From an uncultured Collinsella sp. (GTDB taxonomy: Bacteria; Actinomycetota; Coriobacteriia; Coriobacteriales; Coriobacteriaceae): a stretch of 64,000 bases of DNA. Below are positions 8,637 through 17,610 of the stretch, piece after piece (positions within the stretch are counted from its first letter, which is position 1; each line of letters starts with the position of its first letter). The position numbers and the translations under genes are program-made. The notes under the pieces are model-generated. The model was not told the DNA's origin, searched no databases, and saw nothing but the letters and a program-made list of their open reading frames with translations. The DNA lies in the NCBI GenBank assembly GCA_900544095.1, contig UQTV01000001.1:868001-932000 (forward strand), read 5' to 3'.

Positions 8637-9560
8637 CTAGCAGGCGGCCATGATGGGGGCAGCGACCTGCTTCTTACGGGAGAGGACACCCGGCATCCAG
8701 ACGCCGTCGTGCTCGTCGGCAATGCCCAGGCCCTTCTGAGCGGCCTCGGTCTCGCCCTCGAGCAGGACCTGCGAGCCCTCCTCCATGATGTCGGTGATGC
8801 ACAGGACGATGCCGTCGGCACCCTTCTCGGCGGCGTAGGCGCGCATGGCCTCGCGGATCTCGTCGATCATGCCGAGTGCGCGGGTCTTGTCGACAGTCTC
8901 GTACTGGCCGATGAGCAGCTTCTTGCCAGCAGGCTCGAACATCTTGATGTCGTTGCCGACCATCTCGGCTGCGGTGAAGGAGCCGGACGGACGGGTGAGG
9001 AAGACCTCCATGCCAAACTTGACCGGGTCGACGCCCACCTGCTCGCCGAGCTTGGCGGCGACGGCGCGGTCGACATCGGTGGTGGTGGGGCTCTTGAGCA
9101 TGAGCGTGTCGGTCATCATGGCCGAGAGCAGCAGCTTGGCCTGGATGTCGGAAAGCTCAACGCCGAGCACGCCGGCGAGCTTGGTGACGATGGTGCAGCT
9201 GGAGCCCCAGGGCAGGCAGATGTAGTGCAGCGGGCCGGCAGTCTCAAAGTCGCCGATGCGGTGATGGTCGACGACGCCAAAGACCGTGGCGTCCTTAAGG
9301 CCGGCGACGGACTGCGCGGACTCGTTGTGGTCGGTGAGGACGACGAGCTGGCCGGCCTCGACGGACTCGATCACGCGGGGCTCGGCGATGCCGGCATCGG
9401 CGAGCAGCTTGGCGGACTCGGCCGGAAGCTGACCAAGGGCGCAGGCCTCGTAGGTGTTGCCGGCATACTCAACCTGGTTGAGCAGCTGGGACAGGACGAC
9501 GGCGCTCATGATGGCGTCGTTATCGGGGTTCTGGTGACCAAAGACAAGAACGTTTGCCAT
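8637..9560 (-). CDS. ppaC: Manganese-dependent inorganic pyrophosphatase (family II)
   Basis: Cytosolic DHH-family enzyme that hydrolyses PPi to phosphate. GHQNPDNDAI (residues 8-17), LTDHNE and VVDHHRIGDF supply the Asp/His ligands for Mn. The DHHA2 domain follows. The 307-residue length is usual for the family without CBS domains. The start has GGATATCC upstream, and the gene has its own terminator. Confidence 0.96.
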   Translation of the reverse strand: MANVLVFGHQNPDNDAIMSAVVLSQLLNQVEYAGNTYEACALGQLPAESAKLLADAGIAEPRVIESVEAGQLVVLTDHNESAQSVAGLKDATVFGVVDHHRIGDFETAGPLHYICLPWGSSCTIVTKLAGVLGVELSDIQAKLLLSAMMTDTLMLKSPTTTDVDRAVAAKLGEQVGVDPVKFGMEVFLTRPSGSFTAAEMVGNDIKMFEPAGKKLLIGQYETVDKTRALGMIDEIREAMRAYAAEKGADGIVLCITDIMEEGSQVLLEGETEAAQKGLGIADEHDGVWMPGVLSRKKQVAAPIMAAC

Positions 9561-9694
9561 GGATATCCTCCACTTGATATGTGTACTTGGACGTAGCTAT
9601 GGTAGCACGCTGACGCCGAACCCTATGAGATGGAAGGGCCGCGGCACAAATTGGGGCAGGCACGGGGGCCAAGGCTGTCCCTTTTGCACCATGT

Positions 9695-9725
9695 TGGTGC
9701 AAAGTAACCTGTCCCCCTTGCACCA
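9695..9725. repeat. GGGAC-loop palindrome, unit a
   Basis: Perfect 8-bp arms TGGTGCAA / TTGCACCA enclose AGTAACCTGTCCCCC (reverse: GGGGGACAGGTTACT). A mirrored half-unit with the same arm and TGTCCC lies immediately upstream (9676-9691), so the site is a tandem or degenerate pair. It lies between ppaC and the glucokinase. Confidence 0.75.
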
Positions 9726-9726
9726 G

Positions 9727-10680
9727 CTATTTACCGGCGGCGCGCAGGGCTACGTAGGCGGCACCGATGATGCCGGCGTCGTTTCCGAGCGAAGCGACAT
9801 TGATGGGTGTCTCGCGCGAGGCGGAAAGCGCGTACTGCTCAAAGTGCTCGCGAACCTTGTCGAGGTAGACATCGGCCGAAGCGGAGGCGCCGCCGCCGAT
9901 GAGGAACATCTCGGGATCGACCACGTTGGCAATGAGCGCCAGGGCGCGACCGAGATAGTCGGCCATGGTATCGGCCGCGGCCAGCGCAAGCTTGTCGCCC
10001 TCGCGGCAGGCTTGGAACACGTCCTTGGAATCGGAGGGGCCGGTGAGCTCGATGGGCTCGACGCCCGCTTTCTCGCACTCGGCAAGGTAGTTGCTCACCA
10101 CGCCGGTGGCGCTGGAATACTGCTCCAGGTGGCCATGGCCGCCGCAGCCGCAGGTGCGCTCCTCGGCCGGGTTCAGGCACATATGGCCGATCTCGCCGCC
10201 GGCGCCCACGACGCCCGACACCACATCGCCGTTGACGATAACGCCACCGCCCACGCCAGTACCGATGGTGACCATCACCACGTTTTGCACGCCCTTGGCA
10301 GAGCCGAGCCAAGCCTCGCCCATGGCAGCGGCGTTGGCATCGTTTTCGTACTTAACGACCGCGTCGGGGCAGTGCTCCTGAATGGCGACTCTCAGCTCGG
10401 GCAGGTTAATGGCAATGTTGGCCTTGACCTTGGCATCGCCCGATGCCGGGATGGGGCACGGAACAGCCAGGCCAATGCCTGCCACAAAGGCGCGCGGAAT
10501 CTGCGCCTTGGCGACCACCTGGTCGATAGCCTCGGTCACCGCGGCAAAGCCCGCGGCGTCGACGATAGGAGGCGTAGGCACGCTGGCCTTGGCAAGCAGG
10601 TTGCCGTCCTCGTCGAACAGGCCCTCCTTAACCGAAGTGCCGCCGACGTCGATACCGATGTAGTACTGCTTAGGTTCCAT
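9727..10680 (-). CDS. ROK-family glucokinase
   Basis: Probable ATP-dependent glucose kinase, 317 residues. The phosphate-binding segment YIGIDVGGTSVKEGLFD is at the N-terminus. The ROK signature with its zinc site appears as HMCLNPAEERTCGCGGHGHLE. KYENDANAAAMGEAW is the catalytic Asp region, and TIGTGVGGG follows. I chose the ATG at 10680 (AGAAAGG upstream) because the fold begins there. An upstream in-frame ATG would add a non-conserved segment. Other ROK sugar kinases cannot be excluded. It sits near manA and a sugar-type GntR regulator, so hexose-phosphate supply is a plausible shared theme. Confidence 0.88.
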   Translation of the reverse strand: MEPKQYYIGIDVGGTSVKEGLFDEDGNLLAKASVPTPPIVDAAGFAAVTEAIDQVVAKAQIPRAFVAGIGLAVPCPIPASGDAKVKANIAINLPELRVAIQEHCPDAVVKYENDANAAAMGEAWLGSAKGVQNVVMVTIGTGVGGGVIVNGDVVSGVVGAGGEIGHMCLNPAEERTCGCGGHGHLEQYSSATGVVSNYLAECEKAGVEPIELTGPSDSKDVFQACREGDKLALAAADTMADYLGRALALIANVVDPEMFLIGGGASASADVYLDKVREHFEQYALSASRETPINVASLGNDAGIIGAAYVALRAAGK

Positions 10681-10739
10681 GGGAGCCCACCTTTCTCGTT
10701 TAAACATTGCCTGTATGGTACCGCTCCCAAGGCAAAATC

Positions 10740-10770
10740 CTGCCAAAAAGGGACAGGTTTGTTTTGGCAG
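10740..10770. repeat. GGGAC-loop palindrome, unit b
   Basis: Perfect 9-bp arms CTGCCAAAA / TTTTGGCAG enclose the loop AGGGACAGGTTTG. The arms share nothing with units a, e or g, but the loop core does. Confidence 0.75.
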
Positions 10771-10888
10771 GTTTTATCTGGGAAAACGCAAGGCATGAGA
10801 TTCGGTTCGCTGGGCGGCAAAACGGCCCAACCCCATCTTCGAGCCGATCAATTTGCTCAATACCACATTATTCGAATGCATATTCATT

Positions 10889-10900
10889 TAGAGCGCTCTA
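10889..10900. promoter_or_regulatory. Palindrome TAGAGCGCTCTA, possible operator
   Basis: Perfect 12-bp palindrome about 80 bases upstream of a candidate -10 box (TATACT, 10979-10984) of the GntR gene. A GntR dimer could bind such a site for autoregulation, but this is inference from position only. Confidence 0.35.
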
Positions 10901-11020
10901 GTTGATATAGAAAAGCGTTTTTTGATTATATCTTTCTCGAACTTTTCAAAAACGCAATAGGGATGCTTAGGCGTGGACTATACTTTCGTTTGTACTCAAT
11001 CAAGCCGGAAAGGAGGTTCC

Positions 11021-11740
11021 ATGATTCCCAAATACGAGGCAATAGCTGCAGATATCCGTCGAAGCATCGAGGACGGCGCTCTAAAGCCGGGCGACAAGCT
11101 GCCCACCGTCGTTGAGTTCTGCGAGCTCTATAGCGTTTCCAAAATCACCGTCAAACGAGCTATTGAGCAGATTACCGATGAAGGTCTTGTTACCAGCCGG
11201 CGCGGATCGGGCACCTACGTTAAGGACACGGCGGGGCTTCCCGGCCAGGCGTTTTTCCAGGGCAAGAACGATCGCTCCCAGGGCTTTTCGTACGAGCATC
11301 GCGGGGAGAAAGTGACCTCGGTGGTCTACGATTTCTCGATCGTCAATCCGCCGGCAGAGGTTGCGACCCAGCTGGGAATGGCCGAAGACGACTTTGCCTA
11401 TCACATCGTGCGCGTACGCGAGGTCGATGGTCAGCCCATCGTTATTGAGTACACCTATATGCCACTCGAGCTGATTCCGGGTCTTAAGAAAAAAGACCTG
11501 TACGCGTCGGTCTACAGCTTCATCCGCGAGCAGTGCGGACTCAAGATCTCGAGTTTCCACCGTACCATTCGCGCCGTCGCGGCAACTGAGGAAGAGGCTG
11601 AGCGCCTGGATACCAAACCCGGCTCTCCCCTGCTCGAACTCAACCAGATTGGCTTCTTGGATAGCGGCACCGCGTTTGAATATTCTATCTCGCACAACGT
11701 AGGCGACCGCTTTGAGCTGCACAACGTAACGCTGGCCTAG
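11021..11740 (+). CDS. GntR/HutC-family transcriptional regulator
   Basis: 239 residues. The N-terminal winged helix (residues 1-70) includes YEAIAADIRRSIEDGALKPG, VSKITVKRAIEQI and SRRGSGTYV. A UTRA effector domain (about 90-235) follows, with the ends YTYMPLELIPG and LLELNQIGFLDSGTAFEYS. Such proteins sense sugar phosphates or similar small molecules and usually repress neighbouring genes. AAAGGAGG lies 7 nt before the ATG at 11021. manA follows 72 nt downstream on the same strand, so it may be a target or share the transcript. Confidence 0.93.
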   Translation: MIPKYEAIAADIRRSIEDGALKPGDKLPTVVEFCELYSVSKITVKRAIEQITDEGLVTSRRGSGTYVKDTAGLPGQAFFQGKNDRSQGFSYEHRGEKVTSVVYDFSIVNPPAEVATQLGMAEDDFAYHIVRVREVDGQPIVIEYTYMPLELIPGLKKKDLYASVYSFIREQCGLKISSFHRTIRAVAATEEEAERLDTKPGSPLLELNQIGFLDSGTAFEYSISHNVGDRFELHNVTLA

Positions 11741-11812
11741 TTTTGTAATCCGGTGGGTGCTCGTTTTGAGCTGTCTTACGCGGCACCCGCACAACCTTAT
11801 GGGAGTATGCAC

Positions 11813-12745
11813 ATGTCCGATTTGATTAAACTCACGCCGATTTTCCACGAGAAGATCTGGGGCGGCCGCCAGCTCGAAACCGTATTTGGTTACGACATTC
11901 CCGAGGGTCCCATCGGTGAGTGTTGGGCTATCTCGGCCCACCCCAACGGCGACTGCCAGATCGCGGAGGGCCCGTACGCCGGTCACACGCTTTCGTGGCT
12001 GTGGGCCGAGCACCGCGAGCTCTTTGGTAACTGCGAGGGCAAGGAGTTCCCGCTGCTCATTAAGATTCTAGACGCCAAGGACGACCTTTCGATCCAGATT
12101 CATCCCAATGACGAGTACGCCGCCGAGCACGAGAACGGCAGCCTGGGCAAAACCGAGTGCTGGTATGTACTGGACTGCGAGCCCGGCGCCACGATCATCG
12201 TCGGTCAGCGCGCAAAGGACCGCGCTGAGGCCGCACAGATGATCAAGGACGGCCGCTGGGACGACATGCTCAACGTGCTGCCGATCCACAAGGGCGACTT
12301 TTTCCAGATTGACTCCGGTACCGTGCACGCCATCAAGACCGGCACGCTCATTTTGGAGACGCAGCAGTCGAGCGATGTGACCTATCGCCTGTACGACTAC
12401 GACCGCCCCGGCACCGACGGCAAACTGCGTCCACTGCACATTGAGCAGAGCCTGGATTGCATCGACTTTGATGTTCAGGCTCCGACCGACGGCACCGTGA
12501 CCGCACCCGAGATCGACGGCGTGACCGAACTCGAATCCAACCCCTGCTACACCGTCGATCGCGTGCGCGTCGACGGCAGCAAGACCCTCGACCAGCACTG
12601 GCCCTTCATGTGCCTGTCAGTCATCGACGGCAAAGGCACCGTCTGCGGCGACCCCGTCCACAAGGGAAGCCATCTGCTAGCCCCCAGCACCGTGGACAAG
12701 ATCGAGCTCGAGGGCAATATGGAACTGATTATCAGCCACCTGTAG
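11813..12745 (+). CDS. manA: Mannose-6-phosphate isomerase, class I
   Basis: Zinc-dependent enzyme linking mannose-6-P and fructose-6-P, 310 residues, the short bacterial form. HEKIWGGRQLETVFGY is the N-terminal family signature. IHPNDEYAAEHE and the following GKTECWYVLD carry metal ligands. DSGTVHAIKTGTLILETQQS and YDYDRPG are the usual C-terminal motifs. A GGGAG sits 8 nt before the ATG at 11813; an in-frame ATG six bases earlier is too close to it. It is cytosolic and follows the GntR regulator. Confidence 0.93.
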   Translation: MSDLIKLTPIFHEKIWGGRQLETVFGYDIPEGPIGECWAISAHPNGDCQIAEGPYAGHTLSWLWAEHRELFGNCEGKEFPLLIKILDAKDDLSIQIHPNDEYAAEHENGSLGKTECWYVLDCEPGATIIVGQRAKDRAEAAQMIKDGRWDDMLNVLPIHKGDFFQIDSGTVHAIKTGTLILETQQSSDVTYRLYDYDRPGTDGKLRPLHIEQSLDCIDFDVQAPTDGTVTAPEIDGVTELESNPCYTVDRVRVDGSKTLDQHWPFMCLSVIDGKGTVCGDPVHKGSHLLAPSTVDKIELEGNMELIISHL

Positions 12746-12764
12746 GTCACCGGTCCCCAAGCGC

Positions 12765-12859
12765 TCGCCGGGACGGGGCGCGGGGTCTGGTCGCCTGCTC
12801 GGACAGTCCGGCTCGTGCGGAGCTCGCGATCGACCAAACCCCGCGCCCCGCCCCGGCGA
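12765..12859. repeat. Large GC-rich palindromic element (29-bp arms)
   Basis: Arms 12765-12793 and 12831-12859 are complementary except for two positions (TCGCCGGGACGGGGCG... against ...CGCCCCGCCCCGGCGA). A 37-base spacer contains CGGACAGTCCG, itself self-complementary. It begins 20 nt behind the manA stop. It resembles REP/BIME-type intergenic repeats. Confidence 0.75.
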
Positions 12860-12893
12860 ACCTCTGACTAGTTACGACAATCAAAAAGCAACA

Positions 12894-12927
12894 AGGGGCT
12901 CTTCCGTTCATCAACGGAAGAGCCCCT
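12894..12927. terminator. Terminator between manA and pcrA
   Basis: 15-bp perfect stem AGGGGCTCTTCCGTT / AACGGAAGAGCCCCT with a 4-base loop. The minus strand is followed by a T-rich tract (GTTGCTTTTTG), so it works better for pcrA readthrough, but it may serve both genes. Confidence 0.8.
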
Positions 12928-13062
12928 GCTCATATCTATTTATCAGCCCACCCGGCTCTCCAGATCAAAAAGCGAACCAGCAAAGCGACGTTCGCAAGCA
13001 CCGTTACCTAAGGACCTGGGCGAGCGTTTGGGGCAACATCGATCGCGAGTTCCGCACGCAAA

Positions 13063-13085
13063 GGAGGCCACTTAATGTGGCCTCC
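13063..13085. terminator. Hairpin downstream of pcrA
   Basis: Perfect 9-bp stem GGAGGCCAC / GTGGCCTCC with loop TTAAT, 64 nt behind the pcrA stop. The following T tract is weak (TTTGCG on minus), so termination is likely but not certain. Confidence 0.55.
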
Positions 13086-13148
13086 GTCTTGCGCAGGACT
13101 GCCCGAGCAGGCGATGTTGCCCTATACGCCCACCCAGGTCCGCCGGGA

Positions 13149-16049
13149 TCACGACAGCTTAACGATCGGTGCAAAGCCCTTCATCAGCTTTTTGGTCTGG
13201 CCGGTTTTTTCGAACTGCACCTCGATCATGTCTCCGGCGACCGAGATCACGGTACCCGTGCCAAAGGTCTTGTGGCTCACGGTATCGCCCGCGGCAAAGT
13301 CCTGCGACGCGCTGGCGCGATCGACCTTGCGCTCCACCGTCGGCGACACCTTGGACGACGGCTTTTTGGCTCGCGGCGCGCCCGAGCCAAAGGTCGAGGC
13401 AACACGGCCGGCGTCGGGCGAGACCCCACGATGGCGCTCGGTCCCATAGCTGCTGCCGCCAAAGAAATCGTCGAAGCTCGATCCGCCGCGCGAACCGGAA
13501 CCGCCGGTCGAGCGCGTATGCGAGCCAAACACCTTGCCGCCATACATATCCGAGCCCATGCCCGAGCCAAAGGTGCCGTGACGGTCGCCGCGTTTCTCCC
13601 AGCCCGTGCCCTCAAAACCGGCAGAACCGATGCCGCTAAACTCGATGTCCTCGAACGGAATCTCGTTGAGGAAGCGCGAGCGCGGGTTGGCAGAGGTCGA
13701 GCCGTAAGTGCGACGCGTGGCCGCATAGGTCAGGAACAGGCGCTTGCGGGCACGCGTGATGGCAACGTAGGCCAGGCGACGCTCCTCCTCGAGCTTGCCC
13801 GGGTCATCGCTGCCGCCAAAGTCGTGCACGTGCGGGAAGATACCCTCCTCCATGCCGGCCACGAACACCGCCGGGAACTCCAGGCCCTTGGCGGAGTGGA
13901 TGGTCATCATGGTAATGGCATGCGTCTCGCCGGCCAGGGAATCCAAGTCGGAGCGCAGGGCCAGCCACTCCATGAGCGCCGGCAACGCCTTGCAAGTGAG
14001 CGGGCCATAGGTGCGCTCGATCTCGTCGGCATGTACAGCACCCGCCGGCAGCTCCGTCGGTGCGGCATAGGTGTTGCCCGCGATGGCGGCGGCCAAGGCA
14101 TCCTGCGGCGAGAACGCCGGGGCGGCTAGGCTATCGAGCGGATTGGAGCCCGCGGCGTCACGAGCGCCGACAAGTGCCTCAAACGAGGATGCCGGAGCGG
14201 ACGGCCCCGGCTCGGGCGCGGGCGCACTCACCACGACGGGCTCGGGCTCGGCACTGACAGGCACATCGGCAACACCGGCTGCACGCAGCTCTTCCAAGCT
14301 CTCGAGCGTGCCCTCGATATCCTCGTGCGTCTCCTCAAATTCGGCAGCGACGCCCAGGAATTCCTGGATGTTCTCGGCGCGGCTCTCGGACTCCATGGTG
14401 CCCTCGGCGCGGAACGCCTGCAGCAGGCCCGTCTTGTCGACAATCATCTCGACGACATCCTTGAGCTCGCCGTCCATGCGACGGCCCTCGCGCACCAGCG
14501 CCACAAAACTCGACAGGCCGTTGCGCACCTTGGCACTAAACATGCCCGTCTCGGCTGTTGCGATCTCGCAGGCCTGGAAGAACGAGCAACGGTTGTCGCG
14601 CGCCAGCTGCTCAATCTTTTGGATCGAAGTGGAGCCGATGCCGCGGCGCGGCGTGTTGATGACGCGCTTGACGCTCATCTCGTCGGCCGGGTTCACGATC
14701 ATCTTGAGGTAGGCCATGACATCGCGGATCTCGGCGCGGTCGAAGAATCGCGTGCCGCCGACGATCTTGTAGGGCACGCCCGCGCGCAGGAACATATCTT
14801 CGAGGATACGCGACTGGGCGTTGGTGCGGTAGAACACGGCGATATCGTCGTAGCTCGTACCCTTGGCATGCAGCTTCTCGATCTCGCCGGCAATCCAGCG
14901 GCCCTCGTCGCGCTCGTCGCTTGCCTGGAAAGCCTGAATCTTCTCGCCATCGCCCTCGGCCGTAAACAGGCGCTTGTCCTTGCGCTGCGAGTTGTGGCGA
15001 ACAACGGCATTGGCGGCGCTCAGGATATGGCCCGTAGAGCGATAGTTCTGCTCCAGCTTGACGGTCTTGCAGTTTTTAAAGTCCTGCTCAAAGTCCAGGA
15101 TGTTGGTGATGTCGGCGCCACGCCAGCTATAAATGGACTGGTCGTCGTCGCCCACGACCATAAGGTTTTGGTACTTGGCGGCCAGCAGGTTGGCGATCTC
15201 GTACTGGACGTGGTTGGTGTCCTGATACTCGTCGACGCTAATGTAGCGGAAGCGCTCTTGATACTTGTCGAGCACCTCGGGGCGGGTGCGCAGCAGCTCG
15301 AGCGTGCGCACAAGCAGGTCGTCGAAGTCCATCGCGTTGGCGGCGCGCAGGCGGCGCTCCAGCTCCAAGTAGACCTGCGCGGCCTTTTTGTCATTGGGGC
15401 TGTCAGCGGATTTGAGCATGTCCTCGGGCCCGATCATGGCGTTTTTGGCCGAGCTGATCTTGCTGCGGATCATGTTGATGGGGAACTGCTTTTGCTCAAT
15501 GCCGAGCGCCTGCATAATGTCGCGCACCATGCGCTTTGAGTCGTCGTCATCGTAGATGGTGAACTGACCGGTATAGCCCAGCAGGTCGGCGTCCTCGCGC
15601 AGCATGCGCACGCACATGGCATGGAAGGTGCACACCCACATGCCACGAGTGCCGCTTGGGATGAGTGCCGCCAGACGCTCGCGCATCTCGGCAGCGGCCT
15701 TGTTGGTAAACGTGATGGCAAGAACCTGCCAAGGCTTAACGCCCAGGTCGCCGAGCATATGAGCGATGCGGAAGGTCAGGACGCGGGTCTTGCCCGAGCC
15801 AGCACCGGCAAGGACCAGCAGCGGGCCCTCGGTGGTCAGGACCGCCTCGCGCTGGGCGGGGTTAAGGCTATCGATATCGACGAGCGGCTTGGCAGGTTTG
15901 GGCGCCGGAGCCGGGGCGTCGTAGATGTCGAGCGGAACGAGCTCGGGCTCCGGCGCAGCGGGGGCGGTGTATGCATCGAGCGGCACGGGTTCCGGCGCAG
16001 GCGGCACGGGTACCGCGGCGTTCTTTTCCCAGGGCAAGGGCTGGGTCAT
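13149..16049 (-). CDS. pcrA: ATP-dependent DNA helicase PcrA/UvrD (SF1A)
   Basis: 3'-5' repair helicase, 966 residues. After about 60 disordered Pro/Ala-rich residues come the SF1 motifs: LAGAGSGKT (I), TFTNKAAAEMRERL (Ia), VDEYQDTN (II), GDDDQSIYSWRGAD (III), LEQNYRS (IV), MTIHSAKGLEFPAVF (V) and VAITRARKRLF (VI). A Pro/Glu/Ala-rich insertion of about 110 residues splits the 2B/2A region (around residues 590-700). The C-terminal Tudor-like domain (GDTVSHKTFGTGTV...KKLMKGFAPI) is the RNA-polymerase-binding module known from PcrA. I chose the ATG at 16049 (GGAG upstream); an upstream extension is not conserved in character. Confidence 0.95.
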   Translation of the reverse strand: MTQPLPWEKNAAVPVPPAPEPVPLDAYTAPAAPEPELVPLDIYDAPAPAPKPAKPLVDIDSLNPAQREAVLTTEGPLLVLAGAGSGKTRVLTFRIAHMLGDLGVKPWQVLAITFTNKAAAEMRERLAALIPSGTRGMWVCTFHAMCVRMLREDADLLGYTGQFTIYDDDDSKRMVRDIMQALGIEQKQFPINMIRSKISSAKNAMIGPEDMLKSADSPNDKKAAQVYLELERRLRAANAMDFDDLLVRTLELLRTRPEVLDKYQERFRYISVDEYQDTNHVQYEIANLLAAKYQNLMVVGDDDQSIYSWRGADITNILDFEQDFKNCKTVKLEQNYRSTGHILSAANAVVRHNSQRKDKRLFTAEGDGEKIQAFQASDERDEGRWIAGEIEKLHAKGTSYDDIAVFYRTNAQSRILEDMFLRAGVPYKIVGGTRFFDRAEIRDVMAYLKMIVNPADEMSVKRVINTPRRGIGSTSIQKIEQLARDNRCSFFQACEIATAETGMFSAKVRNGLSSFVALVREGRRMDGELKDVVEMIVDKTGLLQAFRAEGTMESESRAENIQEFLGVAAEFEETHEDIEGTLESLEELRAAGVADVPVSAEPEPVVVSAPAPEPGPSAPASSFEALVGARDAAGSNPLDSLAAPAFSPQDALAAAIAGNTYAAPTELPAGAVHADEIERTYGPLTCKALPALMEWLALRSDLDSLAGETHAITMMTIHSAKGLEFPAVFVAGMEEGIFPHVHDFGGSDDPGKLEEERRLAYVAITRARKRLFLTYAATRRTYGSTSANPRSRFLNEIPFEDIEFSGIGSAGFEGTGWEKRGDRHGTFGSGMGSDMYGGKVFGSHTRSTGGSGSRGGSSFDDFFGGSSYGTERHRGVSPDAGRVASTFGSGAPRAKKPSSKVSPTVERKVDRASASQDFAAGDTVSHKTFGTGTVISVAGDMIEVQFEKTGQTKKLMKGFAPIVKLS

Positions 16050-16190
16050 GGGCGACTCCTCATCTGACGGACGGCGCGCCTGCGGGCAGCGCCATAGTTT
16101 GAGCCGTACCAGTATACCGAGCCGCGCGGACACCGACGCAAATCACACCACGACTCCGTGCGCCACCGTCAGGCCCGCCCCAGCGGATTT

Positions 16191-16219
16191 GGCGCAATGG
16201 GGTCAGGTTACTTTGCACC
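16191..16219. repeat. GGGAC-loop palindrome, unit c (degenerate)
   Basis: Arms GGCGCAA / TTGCACC (one mismatch) around TGGGGTCAGGTTACT. The string GGTTACTTTGCACCAA is identical to the reverse strand of unit a (9694-9709), so the two are diverged copies. Confidence 0.6.
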
Positions 16220-16296
16220 AATCTATTGACAATCACGAAACCGCCGATGTCATGGCAGCAGCAGCGAGCGACGGTCAGGGCGAACAAATTGGCATG

Positions 16297-16339
16297 AAAA
16301 GGGGGCGGCATAGACCTTTTGGTCATGCCACCCTCTTTG
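16297..16339 (-). terminator. Terminator of uppP
   Basis: On minus, GGGTGGCATGACC and GGTCTATGCCGCCCCC pair around an A-rich loop and are followed by TTTT. It lies 44 nt behind the uppP stop. Confidence 0.8.
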
Positions 16340-16382
16340 AATGACAAGCTGTCGCTCTGGCCGCCGCGCAGCGTCGACTAAG

Positions 16383-17363
16383 TTAAAGGCCGAGCATCGG
16401 CTCCAGAACGAAGAAGTATGCGAGCACTACGATGCCCAGGATGATGCGGTAAACACCGAAGCACTTAAAGTCGTGACGGCGGACGAAGCCCATGAGCCAC
16501 TTGATGGCGATGAGCGAAACCACAAAGGCAACAACGCAGCCCACGCCCAAGATGGCGATCTCGTTGGTGCCGAACGTGCCGCCCTTGATGAAGTACTTGA
16601 CCAGCTTGAGCGCACTCGCGCCAAACATGACAGGGATGGCCAGGAAGAACGTAAACTTGGACGCCACCGAACGCGTGCAGCCCAAAAGCAGGCCGCCGAT
16701 GATGGTAGAACCGGAGCGAGACGTTCCAGGCACCAGCGAAAGCACCTGGAAGCAGCCGATACCCAGCGCAGTCTTCCAGCTCAGGTCCTCGAGCGTGGCG
16801 ATGGAGCCAAAGTCCAGATCCTCGTCATCGTCCTCATCCTCAGCGGTAGCCGCGGCGGGCGCCGCAAAGTGCGCACCGGCGGGACGTCCACCCGACACCA
16901 CAGCACGCGAACCAAATGAACCGGCAACGGCCATTTCCTCGCGCTTGCTCGCGCGCCAGTTCTCGATCACGATAAACAGCACGCCGTACACAATGAGCGC
17001 CAGCGCCACGACGGGAGCATTATAGAAATGCTCCTCCATCCAGTCGTTAAGCGGCAGACCGATCGCCGCGGCGGGAATGCAGCCGAGCACAATCTTGCCC
17101 CACAGCACCCAGGTGTCGCGACGGCCCTCCTTGCCCTTGCTGGGCGAGAACGGATTGAGCTCATGGAAGAACAGCACACAGACGGCCAGAATGGCGCCGA
17201 GCTGAATCACGACCAGGAACATATTCCAGAACGTCTCGCTCACGTTCATCTTGACGAACTCGTCCACCAAGATCATGTGACCAGTCGACGAAACGGGCAG
17301 CCATTCGGTGATGCCCTCGACCAGGCCCATAAAGGCAGATTTTAGAAGCTCGATGATATCCAA
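16383..17363 (-). CDS. uppP: Undecaprenyl-diphosphatase UppP/BacA
   Basis: Membrane phosphatase that recycles the undecaprenyl carrier for peptidoglycan and is linked to bacitracin resistance. EGITEWLPVSSTGH near the N-terminus and LVPGTSRSGSTI are the two catalytic motifs, and about eight hydrophobic helices are present. I chose the TTG at 17363 (MDIIELLKSAFMGLVEG) because AGGGGG sits 6 nt upstream and the first helix begins there. At 326 residues it is about 50 longer than usual, due to an acidic soluble insertion (AEDEDDDEDLDFGSIATLE, about residues 180-215) before the second motif. It is divergent from uspA. Confidence 0.94.
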   Translation of the reverse strand: MDIIELLKSAFMGLVEGITEWLPVSSTGHMILVDEFVKMNVSETFWNMFLVVIQLGAILAVCVLFFHELNPFSPSKGKEGRRDTWVLWGKIVLGCIPAAAIGLPLNDWMEEHFYNAPVVALALIVYGVLFIVIENWRASKREEMAVAGSFGSRAVVSGGRPAGAHFAAPAAATAEDEDDDEDLDFGSIATLEDLSWKTALGIGCFQVLSLVPGTSRSGSTIIGGLLLGCTRSVASKFTFFLAIPVMFGASALKLVKYFIKGGTFGTNEIAILGVGCVVAFVVSLIAIKWLMGFVRRHDFKCFGVYRIILGIVVLAYFFVLEPMLGL

Positions 17364-17610
17364 AGGGACCCCCTCGTTAGACACCCGCCGATATTGTTCT
17401 GCGGACGGTGCGGGCGATGTCCCATTATCAACCATTGGCGGCGCGCCTGCGCCTACCCTTACCAAAAAACTCGCCCGTTCACAGAATTGCGAGCGGTCAA
17501 ACCCAAATCCTTGGGTATAACTGCAACAAGATAAAGTGTCCGGCGGCCACGCATCCGCGCCCGCCCGACGCACGAGCCCAGCGCCCGTGCGATAGACCAA
17601 GGAGGAAACC

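Larger units (their letters stand above)
10681..11020. other. Divergent intergenic region between glucokinase and GntR
   Basis: 340 bases that serve as the upstream region of both genes. It holds palindrome unit b (10740-10770), a perfect TAGAGCGCTCTA palindrome (10889-10900), an inverted repeat GCGTTTTTTGA / TCAAAAACGC (about 10914-10954), and a TATACT box at 10979 that could be the -10 element of the GntR gene. Confidence 0.6.
12746..13148. other. Intergenic stretch with a large palindrome and two hairpins
   Basis: 403 bases between convergent manA and pcrA. It holds a 29-bp-arm inverted repeat (12765-12859), a terminator hairpin (12894-12927) and a second hairpin (13063-13085). No ORF here looks coding. 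Confidence 0.75.
16050..16382. other. Intergenic stretch upstream of pcrA
   Basis: 333 bases between the pcrA start and the uppP stop, both on minus. It holds a degenerate GGGAC-type palindrome (16191-16219) and the uppP terminator (16297-16339). The rest should contain the pcrA promoter, but no convincing boxes stand out. Confidence 0.6.

Noticed and set aside
7464..9596. 710-codon plus-strand ORF opposite nhaA and ppaC
   Set aside because: Shadow of two certain minus-strand genes; it is His/Gly/Arg-rich without any motif.
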